Shown here piece by piece: positions 24,954 to 31,680 of a stretch of 41,793 bases of DNA. Position 1 is the first letter of the stretch, and each line of letters opens with the position of its first letter. The notes below the pieces were generated by a model that ran no database searches, was not told where the DNA came from, and saw only the letters and a list, made by a program, of their open reading frames with translations. Both the position numbers and the translations under genes were made by a program. This stretch comes from a virus, in the IMG/VR virus record IMGVR_UViG_3300010413_000074, positions 1 to 41,793 of that record. The stretch is one strand, 5' to 3'.

Positions 24954-24987
24954 CCGGAAATAACAATCAACGGCCTATTAAATATTT

Positions 24988-25085
24988 TAGCAGAGGCAAG
25001 GATTTGCACCTTGCAGTAAGGGATAATTTTACGTCGGATTTCATACCCTCGGCCGACTCGGCTTTACCTATTCCGCCACTCTGTT
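24988..25085 (-). tRNA. tRNA-like element (class II, Leu-like) with an enlarged anticodon loop
   Basis: A 98-nt minus-strand segment folds like a long-variable-arm tRNA. The acceptor ends pair with one mismatch. The TGGCGGAATAGG D-arm is Leu-like, a 4-bp variable arm lies at 25016-25032, and a T-arm has stem GCAAGG/CCTTGC with loop TGCAAAT. The odd part is the anticodon arm: the GTCGG/CCGAC stem closes a 15-nt loop instead of 7, so no anticodon can be read with confidence. No encoded CCA. It may be a damaged tRNA, a tRNA with inserted sequence, or a tRNA mimic. Confidence 0.45.
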
Positions 25086-25112
25086 ATATTCCTTTTAGTA
25101 TACAACTGTTAC

Positions 25113-25141
25113 AATATAATATATATTTACGTAAAAGGCAA
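25113..25141 (-). promoter_or_regulatory. Leftward sigma70-type promoter
   Basis: On the minus strand TTGCCT (25141-25136) and TATATT (25118-25113) are separated by 17 bp. A start near 25105 would transcribe the tRNA-like element and then the HTH operon through its leader hairpin. The -10 matches the other promoters seen here. Confidence 0.5.
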
Positions 25142-25181
25142 TATATTTGCATATAAAAAATAAAATATTTTACTAAAAATG

Positions 25182-25210
25182 TTGACAAAGGTCTTATCAT
25201 GCATTATATT
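25182..25210 (+). promoter_or_regulatory. Rightward sigma70-type promoter (early region)
   Basis: TTGACA (25182-25187), 17 bp, TATATT (25205-25210): a perfect -35 with a good -10. It starts the long rightward early transcript. AAGGAG and ATG 25230 follow within 20 nt, so the 5' leader is short. An in-frame ATG at 25179 lies on the promoter itself and cannot be the real start. Confidence 0.8.
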
Positions 25211-25229
25211 TATATTAAGGAGATTAGAT

Positions 25230-25502
25230 ATGGAGAAGATACAAGACAATTTTAATGCTATTAAACAGAACTTTCAGAGCATAGCATCAACATGTGAGAG
25301 GCTCGAAAGAAACGTCAGGGCTATACTTGAAGGTAACCAGAAAATAGAAGCCAAGCAGCAAGAGACTATTAACATAGAAAAAGGCATCGTTTCAGGTATA
25401 ACTGAGATAAACGAATTCTCGGTTAATTTTATTGAAGGCTTTGAGGATAGTGTTTTAAAGTTTAATCCTTATTTGGAGGTGTTAAATGAAACCGGGAAAT
25501 AA
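25230..25502 (+). CDS. Early coiled-coil protein of unknown function
   Basis: A 90-residue, mostly helical protein with heptad-like spacing (FNAIKQNFQSIASTCERLERN onward). It is the first gene behind the strong rightward promoter, so it is probably made early. TAAGGAG precedes the ATG. No family recognised. First-gene position in phage early operons often holds host-takeover or anti-defence proteins, but nothing in the sequence supports a specific role. Confidence 0.65.
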   Translation: MEKIQDNFNAIKQNFQSIASTCERLERNVRAILEGNQKIEAKQQETINIEKGIVSGITEINEFSVNFIEGFEDSVLKFNPYLEVLNETGK

Positions 25503-25695
25503 TGAATACACAGAATTAAAGATTGAACTTATAAAAGAATGCATTGGAAAATGTCCTGATGCAAAACCGTGCGGACTGCAGGAATCTTTAATGGATTGTT
25601 TTGTAGTATATGAAATAGAAAATAAAAACTGGCTGGTATTAGAATATAATAATCCTGATAATAGCAGTTATTCAATAGGGAGACAAATATCATGA
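25486..25695 (+). CDS. Small early protein with Cys cluster
   Basis: A 69-residue protein with [13 protein letters not shown] near residue 20 and a later C38, possibly a metal site, then a beta-rich half ([18 protein letters not shown]). The start overlaps the preceding gene by 17 nt behind GGAGGTG, and its stop overlaps the next start (ATGA), so translation is coupled across three genes. Unrecognised. Confidence 0.6.
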   Translation: MKPGNNEYTELKIELIKECIGKCPDAKPCGLQESLMDCFVVYEIENKNWLVLEYNNPDNSSYSIGRQIS

Positions 25696-26285
25696 AGAAG
25701 AAATTAATTGAAATAAAAAATAGATACTCTAATGAAATAATTATAAGTGGTAAATATGAGAGTATAAAGGATTGTCTTGAAAAAAATACAGACGCAGACC
25801 TGAGAGGCGCAGACCTGAGAGGCGCAGACCTGACAGACGCAGACCTGAGAGGCGCAGACCTGACAGACGCAGACCTGAGAGGCGCAGACCTGAGAGGCGC
25901 AGACCTGAGAGGCGCAGAAAAATATATGTTTTGGCTTAAACCATATACACTAAATGATTACATAAAAGAATTTAAAATTAAAAAGAAAGGAAATTATATA
26001 TATGTTTTTAAAGGTGTATCTGATGATTTAAAATCACCTATGCATATCACAAATAAGCTTGAATATAAAATAGGTACAATAATTGAAACTGAATATGCCA
26101 ATCCCAATGTATTTGAAGAATGTACTTACGGTATTCATTTGTGTCCTACAAAAGAATTAGCTGGTAAATGGGGAACCAGACTAATTGAAGTTAAAGTACA
26201 CATAGGTGATATTGTGGCTATTCCATACCCTGTTACTAAGGATAAATTCAGGGTTAAAAAATGCGAAGTTGTGAGGATAGTATGA
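25692..26285 (+). CDS. Pentapeptide-repeat protein with a C-terminal phage domain
   Basis: A 197-residue protein. Residues 1-33 form a lead-in, residues 35-74 are eight pentapeptides (ADLRG or ADLTD), and residues ~80-197 are a separate domain. Pentapeptide repeats fold as a square right-handed helix; in some proteins they imitate DNA. The C-terminal domain ([47 protein letters not shown]) resembles the end of the hexapeptide-repeat protein encoded at 37352-38425. Such repeat + domain proteins are common in phages but their role is unknown. The ATG overlaps the upstream stop. Confidence 0.75.
   Translation: MKKKLIEIKNRYSNEIIISGKYESIKDCLEKNTDADLRGADLRGADLTDADLRGADLTDADLRGADLRGADLRGAEKYMFWLKPYTLNDYIKEFKIKKKGNYIYVFKGVSDDLKSPMHITNKLEYKIGTIIETEYANPNVFEECTYGIHLCPTKELAGKWGTRLIEVKVHIGDIVAIPYPVTKDKFRVKKCEVVRIV
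25794..25913 (+). repeat. 15-bp tandem array (pentapeptide units)
   Basis: Eight in-frame 15-bp units encode ADLRG (six) or ADLTD (two). Units of the same type are identical at the DNA level, so the array arose or was homogenised recently and its copy number may vary between relatives. Confidence 0.95.
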
Positions 26286-26443
26286 AGAATAAATATAAAC
26301 TTATGTGGAATCATCTAAAAGAAGCATTGAAATTAAGCATAAATGCATTTAAAATAATACCTTTTGCAAATAATAGTTTAACATTAAAAGCAGCTGAAAA
26401 TATTTATGAATCAATGAATAAAATAGAAAGGAAATATTTATGA
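26282..26443 (+). CDS. Small helical protein
   Basis: A 53-residue basic helical protein. The ATG at 26282 overlaps the previous stop (ATGA), and GAGGATAG lies before it; an earlier ATG at 26261 is inside the upstream gene. Contains [15 protein letters not shown] and [14 protein letters not shown]. No family recognised. Its stop overlaps the next start. Confidence 0.6.
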   Translation: MKNKYKLMWNHLKEALKLSINAFKIIPFANNSLTLKAAENIYESMNKIERKYL

Positions 26444-26583
26444 TAACTATAAACGGAAATAAAATCCCTGAACCATTAAAAGAAATATACATCCCTGATG
26501 CAGAAACTAAAAGCATTGAGGAACTACATGAAGAAATAGTTAATATAATAATAGCAAGAAGCAGGAGCAAAGAATATGCGTAA
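26440..26583 (+). CDS. Very small protein (47 aa)
   Basis: A 47-residue acidic-to-basic protein from an ATG overlapping the upstream stop (ATGA) behind GAAAGGAAA. It reads [20 protein letters not shown], then an acidic helix ending in RSRSKEYA. Coupling on both sides supports a real gene. Function unknown. Confidence 0.5.
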   Translation: MITINGNKIPEPLKEIYIPDAETKSIEELHEEIVNIIIARSRSKEYA

Positions 26584-27088
26584 AACAATAACAGTAAAAT
26601 ATCTCGATAAAATTGGTGCATGCACGGAAGCAAAAAAAGAATTCTTAAAACAAAAAGAAAGGGATACTTTTGAGTTATTTGATATAATGATAAAGTCGAA
26701 TAAAAAACTATATTTACAATGGGCTAATTGGTTGATTGTAAGGTTAATGACAAAAAGACAGCGGATTAAATACGCAATATATGCAGCCAAGAAAGTATTG
26801 CATATTTTTGAGGAAAAATATCCTGATGACAAACGGCCAAGGGAAGCAATTAAAGCAGTGGAAAATTATTTGAAGAATCCAACAGCAAAGAATAAAAAGA
26901 CTGCTGCTGCTGCTGCTTATGCTGCTGCTTATGCTTATGCTTATGCTGCTGCTTATGCTGCTGCTGCTTATGCTGATACTGATGCTTATGCTGCTGCTGC
27001 TTATGCTGCTGCTGCTTATGCCACATGTAATAAAATTAAGATTAAAATACTTAAATTTGGCATTAAATTATTAAAGGAAATAAAATGA
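26576..27088 (+). CDS. Imm-5-like phage protein with an Ala/Tyr repeat tail
   Basis: A 170-residue protein. The first ~105 residues hold GACTEAKKEFLKQ, LQWANWLIVRLM, YAIYAAKKVLHIFEEKYP and PREAIKAVENYLKNP, the order seen in a family often labelled 'putative immunity protein' in phages and bacteria. The next ~45 residues are Ala/Tyr repeats (AAAYAAAYAYAY style) and then a basic end. The repeat region is typical of the family's helical continuation but is here unusually low in complexity. Whether it protects against a toxin is not shown. Confidence 0.7.
   Translation: MRKTITVKYLDKIGACTEAKKEFLKQKERDTFELFDIMIKSNKKLYLQWANWLIVRLMTKRQRIKYAIYAAKKVLHIFEEKYPDDKRPREAIKAVENYLKNPTAKNKKTAAAAAYAAAYAYAYAAAYAAAAYADTDAYAAAAYAAAAYATCNKIKIKILKFGIKLLKEIK
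26903..27023 (+). repeat. GCT/TAT triplet array coding Ala and Tyr
   Basis: A run of GCT codons broken by TAT, with one Asp/Thr interruption, fills this stretch. Blocks such as GCTGCTGCTTAT recur, so slippage or unequal recombination is likely. All units are multiples of three, keeping the frame open. Confidence 0.9.
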
Positions 27089-27261
27089 CTTGCTGTAAAG
27101 AGCCCATGCAACATAAAAAAGTAAACGGACTTGATTATTACAAATGTAATATTTGTGGAAAATATATAGATGCAGAGTTAGACATGAGCTTCATATCTAC
27201 CTCCTTAAAGTGCGAATCTTATCAAATCGGCTCTGCATCTTTTTTTAAGGAAGAAGAATGA
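27085..27261 (+). CDS. Small zinc-ribbon-like protein
   Basis: A 58-residue protein with two Cys pairs, TCCKEPM and YKCNICGKYID, the classic knuckle spacing for one zinc ion. The ATG overlaps the previous stop (ATGA) behind AAAGGAAA. Codons after about residue 30 lie inside the inverted-repeat segment 27168-27240, so the C-terminal half may depend on the orientation of that segment. Confidence 0.55.
   Translation: MTCCKEPMQHKKVNGLDYYKCNICGKYIDAELDMSFISTSLKCESYQIGSASFFKEEE
27168..27246. repeat. 10-bp inverted repeat bounding 53 bp, with a T-run
   Basis: AGATGCAGAG (27168-27177) is the reverse complement of CTCTGCATCT (27231-27240), which is followed by six more T (seven in total). On the plus strand it can act as a long-loop terminator. 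The enclosed segment carries, on the minus strand, TTTAAGGAGGTAGATATG: a full ribosome site and start. Inverting the segment would put that site on the plus strand in front of the downstream codons. Confidence 0.6.
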
Positions 27262-27821
27262 AATATTACTGTACTAATCCAAAATGCAGCCATGATGAAC
27301 TCTTAGATACATGGGATAAAGTCCTTACGCCTTATGGACATCCTGAAATATATACTAAATCAAATTGGGATCATTACAGATACCATAAAAATATTATATT
27401 TAAAGAAAAGGAAAGACTTTTAACACTATGTATTTATTGTAATACGGAGGTTATAATAAAGGAGACTAAAATGAATACAAAGAATATTAAAGCAACAATA
27501 GTTGAGATTGAACCTGGAGATAAAACTAAATATAGTTTTATTATATCAAATGTAGATGATTATATTTTAATCGCTGGAACAGGTGAAGGGGCAATGTTTC
27601 AAGGATATTCATATGATAAAATATCTATAAAAGAATTTTGCAAAAAATATGAATATTCAAATATTGGATATAATGAATATCAAAAATGGGTTTCAGATAA
27701 TAAAATACTTGAAGAAGGATATTTGGGATATATTGTTAATCATTCACATTGCAATGTTTGGACGGCTTTAATAGCTGTATTTTGTATGAATGAAGTTATA
27801 AAGGAGAATGAAAATGGATGA
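27258..27821 (+). CDS. Hypothetical protein with an N-terminal zinc-binding module
   Basis: A 187-residue protein. Residues 1-70 look metal-binding (YYCTNPKCSH, then CIYCNTEV). The remaining ~115 residues form a separate mixed alpha/beta domain (IEPGDKTKYSFIISNVDDY through HCNVWTALIAVF). An internal in-frame ATG at 27471 has its own AAGGAGACTAAA site, so a shorter second product is possible. Its 3' end overlaps the ERF gene start. No family recognised. Confidence 0.6.
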   Translation: MKYYCTNPKCSHDELLDTWDKVLTPYGHPEIYTKSNWDHYRYHKNIIFKEKERLLTLCIYCNTEVIIKETKMNTKNIKATIVEIEPGDKTKYSFIISNVDDYILIAGTGEGAMFQGYSYDKISIKEFCKKYEYSNIGYNEYQKWVSDNKILEEGYLGYIVNHSHCNVWTALIAVFCMNEVIKENENG

Positions 27822-28545
27822 AATAAAACAAATACAACTTTATAAAAAAATAAAAAATATAATGAAAGCTATTACATGGCTCAAAAAAGATGAACGAGTA
27901 AAATATAAGGAAACAGATTACAGAGCAATATCAGAAGAAAAAGTTACTATTGAGGTTAGGAAGCAGTTAATAAAGGAAGGATTAATTATAATTCCGACAG
28001 AAGTTAAAACAGCTTATGATTCTGAAAAACGATTGACAACAATTGAAACTGCTTATAAAATTATTGATGTTGAAACTGGTGATTGTGAAATAATTAAATC
28101 ATGTGGTCAAGGTTGGGACTCTCAGGATAAAGGTACAGGAAAGGCTATGACTTATGCTTTTAAATATTTATTACTTAGGACTTTTGCAATACCAACAGGA
28201 GAAGATCCCGACAAAGTGTCAAATGCAGAAATTGATGAAATAGAAAACAAAGAAAAAGCCATTAAACTAAAAGGACAAATTACAAAAGTTAAAAACGAAA
28301 TACTTTTAATTAGTGAAAACAACGCAATCAGTCCTGATTTAGGAAAGAAAATTACACAGTCTGTTTATGATGCAGAACAAAAATATTCAGGAGAAACGTT
28401 ATTAATGAAATTGAATGATAATTTAAAACTTGCTAATATAAGATTGACAGAAGCGAAGGCAAAATTGCAAGATGTTGATACAAAATTTAACGATATTGTA
28501 AGCAAAGAAGCAAAAGACTTACAAAAAGATTTAGATGTTTTTTAA
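27814..28545 (+). CDS. erf: ERF-family single-strand annealing recombinase
   Basis: A 243-residue recombination protein that anneals complementary single strands during phage replication and repair. The ERF signature is clear: an N-terminal helix, KYKETDYRAISEE, then ETAYKIIDVETGD and the core GQGWDSQDKGTGKAMTYAFKYLLLRTFAIPTGEDPD. The rest is a helical C-terminal region. ATG 27814 has AAGGAG at 7 nt; the in-frame ATG at 27808 would leave only 1 nt. It is followed by SSB, its usual partner. Confidence 0.9.
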   Translation: MDEIKQIQLYKKIKNIMKAITWLKKDERVKYKETDYRAISEEKVTIEVRKQLIKEGLIIIPTEVKTAYDSEKRLTTIETAYKIIDVETGDCEIIKSCGQGWDSQDKGTGKAMTYAFKYLLLRTFAIPTGEDPDKVSNAEIDEIENKEKAIKLKGQITKVKNEILLISENNAISPDLGKKITQSVYDAEQKYSGETLLMKLNDNLKLANIRLTEAKAKLQDVDTKFNDIVSKEAKDLQKDLDVF

Positions 28546-28554
28546 GGAGTAATT

Positions 28555-28941
28555 ATGTATTGGGAACATATGGAGAAAGCTTATTTTATAGGCAGAGTTA
28601 CAAGAGATTTAAAATTAACATATTTGAATAGTGGAATGGCAAAGGGTGAATTTGGAATCGCTGTACAAAAAAGTATTAAAAAAGGTGACAGCTACGAAAA
28701 GAAAGTAAGTTTCTACAATATTGAAACCTGGGGTAAAGATGCAGAAGGGTTACAGCATGAAATTAAAAAAGGTGTTTTAGTTCATGTGTGTGCTGAAATA
28801 GAAAACAACACATGGGAGAAAGACGGAAAGTCTTACAATAAGATTATATTCAAGGCTGAAAGAGTTTTAACAAAGGATGTAAGTCATAGACAGAGTATGA
28901 AAGAAGAATTCGATGACTTTAAAGACGATATCCCTTTCTGA
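28555..28941 (+). CDS. ssb: Single-stranded DNA-binding protein
   Basis: A 128-residue OB-fold protein: KAYFIGRVTRDLKLTYL, a FGIAVQKS strand, KKVSFYNIETWGKDAEGL, then GVLVHVCAEIENNTWEKDGKSY. It ends with the acidic DDFKDDIPF tail that normally contacts partner proteins. Protects single strands during replication and recombination. AAGGAG lies 6 nt before ATG 28555. Sits between ERF and NinB-like genes. Confidence 0.93.
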   Translation: MYWEHMEKAYFIGRVTRDLKLTYLNSGMAKGEFGIAVQKSIKKGDSYEKKVSFYNIETWGKDAEGLQHEIKKGVLVHVCAEIENNTWEKDGKSYNKIIFKAERVLTKDVSHRQSMKEEFDDFKDDIPF

Positions 28942-28949
28942 GGTATTAA

Positions 28950-29369
28950 ATGACATTTAACGCTGTTCCAATAACAAAAACTTTTGCCTCTTTTACAGTG
29001 CATATTCCTGCTGATAGATTAGACGAATGGAAATACATGCTTAATATGATAGAACAGAAATATGCAGGATATGCACAAGTTAAAATAACTAAACCATTTA
29101 AAGCACGTTCAACAGGCAAAGGCTCTCAATGCAATCATCTACATGGACATATACAACAGATAGCAAGAGAAACCTATCATGATATGTCAGAAATCAAAAA
29201 CTACATCAAGCTTGAATGTGCTGAATGGCCTTATCATGAAGTATTAGGCAAGATGATGCCAAAAAGTGAATCAGAGCTTTCAAGTGAACAGGAAAACGCA
29301 GCTATAGAATTTTGTCATAGATTGGCTGCAGAACAAGGAATAAGGTTAATAGAAAATGAAGAAGCGTAA
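28950..29369 (+). CDS. Recombination-associated phage protein (NinB-like, tentative)
   Basis: A 139-residue protein. The part from about residue 57 onward, GKGSQCNHLHGHIQQIA, with the later PKSESELSSEQENAAIEFCHRLAAEQGIRL, is a familiar phage pattern found next to NinG and SSB genes. It could be a NinB/Orf-like recombination mediator, but that call is uncertain because the NinB signature is not clear. Its final codons overlap the NinG-like gene. Confidence 0.6.
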   Translation: MTFNAVPITKTFASFTVHIPADRLDEWKYMLNMIEQKYAGYAQVKITKPFKARSTGKGSQCNHLHGHIQQIARETYHDMSEIKNYIKLECAEWPYHEVLGKMMPKSESELSSEQENAAIEFCHRLAAEQGIRLIENEEA

Positions 29370-29760
29370 ACCATATAAGAAAAAAACCGAACTACAAAAA
29401 CTTAAACTTAAACTTGAGGATTTATGTAAACAAATAATAAGGCTTAGAGATAAAGATACATGCCAAAAATGCGGTAAATATGTTAACCCCGGAGATGTAA
29501 GTCATGTTGTACCTAAATCAAAAAGTTTGTACTTAAGATATGATTTATTGAATCTTAAACTATTATGCAGGGCTTGTCATTTATACTGGTGGCATAAAGA
29601 TATTTTAGGTGCTTTTGAATGGTTTGAAAACAAGTTTCCTGAAAGATATAATTATTTAAAGGCTCATGAAAATGAATATAAGAAATGGACAGTCGAAGAA
29701 TTAAAAGGTTGGATAAAAACAATGACATTTGTTTTAGAGCAATATGAGAAAGGCTTATAA
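29356..29760 (+). CDS. NinG-like HNH recombination nuclease
   Basis: A 134-residue protein. The middle contains the zinc/HNH module: CQKCGKYV (knuckle), DVSHVVPKSKSLYLRYDLLN, where the His and Ser/Arg residues match the NinG 'HAGHF...SR...LRFD' region, then LLCRACHLYWWH. The C-terminal half is helical. Lambda NinG works in recombination and can act with single-strand annealing systems; here it follows ERF, SSB and a NinB-like gene, which fits. Confidence 0.75.
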   Translation: MKKRKPYKKKTELQKLKLKLEDLCKQIIRLRDKDTCQKCGKYVNPGDVSHVVPKSKSLYLRYDLLNLKLLCRACHLYWWHKDILGAFEWFENKFPERYNYLKAHENEYKKWTVEELKGWIKTMTFVLEQYEKGL

Positions 29761-29783
29761 ATCTATTATAGAGGAGAATGAAT

Positions 29784-30572
29784 ATGAGTAAAGATAAAAT
29801 AATAGAAGAAACATATAAACTGATATACGAAGATGACAAGACGCAAGGATTAAACAGAACCTTATCAGAAACGCAAAAACTATTCTGCAATACTTTAGAA
29901 AATAAATACCTTGAGATTATACTACAAGATCAGACTATATTAGACTATAACAGATTTATTTATTTTAGCCGCATAGCTGAATGGCTGTTTAAGTTAAAAG
30001 GCGGAGATGCAATCGCCCTTGCAGATATAGCCAGACTTAGCAGCCATTTAGATATTGTATATGACGTAAGAACCGGAAGTAAATCAGGATGCGTTTATGA
30101 GCCAAGTTATAAAAACTCTCCCCCTGTTTATAACAAAGCATGCTGTATTTATTTTTCTCCTGATAAGACTTATTGTAATATCCCTGCTCTTGATTGCTCC
30201 GGTTTTGCGTCTTATATATTGGATATAACCGGACTGGCAAACTATCCGATAAATGAATACAATAAAAATAAGATGCGTGTAAACGAAAGAGGCACAGGAA
30301 ACTGGAATATATTTAACAGTAAACTATGTAAACCGATAAACAGTCCTAAAATTGGATGCTTAATATTTTTCAAAACGCATATAGCTTTTGTAACAGGAGT
30401 CAATAAAGAACAGGTTACAGAAATAACTCATTCGGCAAAAGGCGGTGTGCAGATAAGCAGCTCACAAAATATAGAATGGGAGACTTATATCGAATCGTCC
30501 TTTAACGCTTTAGAGCTGCAGGATGATAAAAGCCTGCGGAATAACCGCTATTTACTTGGAGAAATCATCTAA
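29784..30572 (+). CDS. NlpC/P60-type cysteine peptidase, endolysin candidate
   Basis: A 262-residue protein. The C-terminal half is NlpC/P60-like: the catalytic Cys lies in LDCSGFASYI (Cys about 138) and the catalytic His in KTHIAFVTGV (His about 199), with ITHSAKGG after it. These enzymes cut peptide cross-links in peptidoglycan. The first ~125 residues are a separate helical part, perhaps a binding region. ATG 29784 has GAGGAG at 7 nt; an earlier in-frame ATG (29778) is too close. The gene lies 6 kb from the holin and spanin candidates, which is unusual. No signal peptide is visible, as expected for a holin-dependent lysin. Confidence 0.75.
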   Translation: MSKDKIIEETYKLIYEDDKTQGLNRTLSETQKLFCNTLENKYLEIILQDQTILDYNRFIYFSRIAEWLFKLKGGDAIALADIARLSSHLDIVYDVRTGSKSGCVYEPSYKNSPPVYNKACCIYFSPDKTYCNIPALDCSGFASYILDITGLANYPINEYNKNKMRVNERGTGNWNIFNSKLCKPINSPKIGCLIFFKTHIAFVTGVNKEQVTEITHSAKGGVQISSSQNIEWETYIESSFNALELQDDKSLRNNRYLLGEII

Positions 30573-30584
30573 ACATATGTTTAG
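30569..30584. promoter_or_regulatory. Perfect 16-bp palindrome at the endolysin gene end
   Basis: CTAAACATATGTTTAG is fully self-complementary and contains the endolysin stop codon. It could be a weak terminator (it is followed by TAGTTTT) or a binding site just before the next promoter. Confidence 0.4.
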
Positions 30585-30632
30585 TAGTTTTAAAAAAAAT
30601 ATTTAAAAAAATAATATTTTTGCATATTTATA

Positions 30633-30661
30633 TTGACTTTATTGTCATAATGTATTATATT
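30633..30661 (+). promoter_or_regulatory. Rightward sigma70-type promoter
   Basis: TTGACT (30633-30638), 17 bp, TATATT (30656-30661). It precedes the first copy of the shared 21-nt leader (30667-30687) and the gene at 30691. Spacing and -10 equal those of the promoter at 25182. Confidence 0.75.
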
Positions 30662-30666
30662 TATAA

Positions 30667-30687
30667 TATAAAGACTTGAGGAGGTCA
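30667..30687 (+). repeat. Shared leader element, copy 1
   Basis: Perfect 21-nt match to 31051-31071 and 37328-37348. It begins TATAAAGACTTG and ends AGGAGGTCA, includes the ribosome site, and has TTGA/TCAA symmetry around GGAGG. Lies 3 nt before ATG 30691. Confidence 0.9.
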
Positions 30688-30690
30688 AAT

Positions 30691-31008
30691 ATGATTAAAA
30701 TTAAAACAAACGATTTTTTGGCAATGAGCGTTGACGAGCAGAGAGAGTTACACGAGTCAGGTAATATCAACATGGGTGGTATGTGGATATCTGAGCTCGC
30801 AAATGGCGGCATCTATAATGATGATCAATATCTGATAATTTTTGACGATTGTGTTATACATAAATCTGGCAGGAAAATTGACGGCGTGCAGATGACTGAT
30901 GAAACATGTGCATGGTATGCAAAGCGAGGCAGAAATTATGTTGACGATGATGGTGATATAGTCGGCAAGTCTGTAAATGATGTTTGTGACAAACATTATA
31001 ATAATTAA
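30691..31008 (+). CDS. Hypothetical protein behind shared leader 1
   Basis: A 105-residue protein. ATG 30691 is chosen over an in-frame TTG at 30676, which lies inside the ribosome site. Sequence includes NDFLAMSVDEQRELHESG near the N-terminus and FDDCVIHKSGRKIDGVQMTDETCAWYAKRG later; acidic overall with conserved-looking Trp/Cys/His. No family recognised. It is the first gene of the unit driven by the 30633 promoter. Confidence 0.6.
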   Translation: MIKIKTNDFLAMSVDEQRELHESGNINMGGMWISELANGGIYNDDQYLIIFDDCVIHKSGRKIDGVQMTDETCAWYAKRGRNYVDDDGDIVGKSVNDVCDKHYNN

Positions 31009-31016
31009 CTTTTTTT

Positions 31017-31034
31017 ACCCGCCTTCGGGCGGGT
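31017..31034 (+). terminator. UUCG tetraloop hairpin downstream of 30691-31008
   Basis: ACCCGCC (31017-31023) pairs with GGCGGGT (31028-31034) across a TTCG loop: very stable. Seven T residues lie before the stem rather than after, so a Rho-independent stop on the plus strand is not obvious. It may block decay or reduce transcription into the next leader. Confidence 0.5.
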
Positions 31035-31050
31035 TGAATGACTTAATTAT

Positions 31051-31071
31051 TATAAAGACTTGAGGAGGTCA
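31051..31071 (+). repeat. Shared leader element, copy 2
   Basis: Identical 21 nt to the copy at 30667, again spanning the ribosome site. It lies 3 nt before ATG 31075. Confidence 0.9.
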
Positions 31072-31074
31072 GAT

Positions 31075-31320
31075 ATGGAAAAGAAAGAAATGATGGATTA
31101 TATCAACAAAAATCTTAGTAAAAATAAAACTTTTAAGATTTTTTTAACCGATCCTGTTGGCAACAAAGTCGAAATACATTTTATTCCGATGCCAGAAGAT
31201 AGCGCGAATGATTTAAATGGTACAGTTTCAATTTTGGTAAACGGTAACCACGTACAAGATACTACATTTTTAAACGTTCAAAATGTTTTTGATGGCTGTA
31301 AAATAGATAAAATATTTTAA
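31075..31320 (+). CDS. Hypothetical protein behind shared leader 2
   Basis: An 81-residue protein with an N-terminal helix, then FKIFLTDPVGNKVEIHFIPMPED and VSILVNGNHVQDTTFLNV, a small beta-rich fold. ATG 31075 follows the leader; an upstream in-frame TTG (31060) lies inside it. No family recognised. Confidence 0.6.
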   Translation: MEKKEMMDYINKNLSKNKTFKIFLTDPVGNKVEIHFIPMPEDSANDLNGTVSILVNGNHVQDTTFLNVQNVFDGCKIDKIF

Positions 31321-31335
31321 TGGGAGGAGGCGGAT

Positions 31336-31572
31336 ATGAAAAATTACAGAGTGCAGTTTACAGAAGCAAAAATGTGTAATACGCCGCTTGGCAAAAGACT
31401 TTTTCCAGTACCATTTGAAGCAAAAACGAGATTTGAAACCGTTGAGGCTGAAGACTTAACGGAAGCGAAAGTAAAAGTAGAAGCGCGACTTGGAGCTGAA
31501 AAAATGAACTGGTTAATGTGTGGTCATCCTGATATAATTGGTAACAAAAAAATTGGTAAAAGAATAGGATAA
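31336..31572 (+). CDS. Hypothetical small protein
   Basis: A 78-residue protein with KNYRVQFTEAKMCNTPLG and ARLGAEKMNWLMCGHPDIIG; two Cys and a His could bind metal. GGAGGAGG precedes the ATG, but it does not carry the shared leader. Unrecognised. Confidence 0.6.
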   Translation: MKNYRVQFTEAKMCNTPLGKRLFPVPFEAKTRFETVEAEDLTEAKVKVEARLGAEKMNWLMCGHPDIIGNKKIGKRIG

Positions 31573-31576
31573 TAAT

Positions 31577-31655
31577 CCCCCGCCCACTGTGTCTCCTCTG
31601 GTACAGGGCGGGTTGTAATGCAGCTTATAGGGCATTAGCTGTCAGTCAGACAGCA
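31577..31655 (+). ncRNA. Structured intergenic RNA candidate
   Basis: Two hairpins lie between small genes. CCCGCCC (31579-31585) faces GGGCGGG (31606-31612), with CTGT/ACAG able to extend it. Then GCTGTC-AGTCA-GACAGC (31638-31654) forms a second perfect stem. Neither is followed by a T-run, so this is a structured spacer or leader for the gene at 31681 rather than a terminator. No known family recognised. Confidence 0.4.
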
Positions 31656-31680
31656 TCAATATATATTGGAGGTTTGAATT

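Noticed and set aside
24988-25085. attL/attR junction in a tRNA gene
   Set aside because: No integrase gene and no second copy of the tRNA 3' end noticed in the window.
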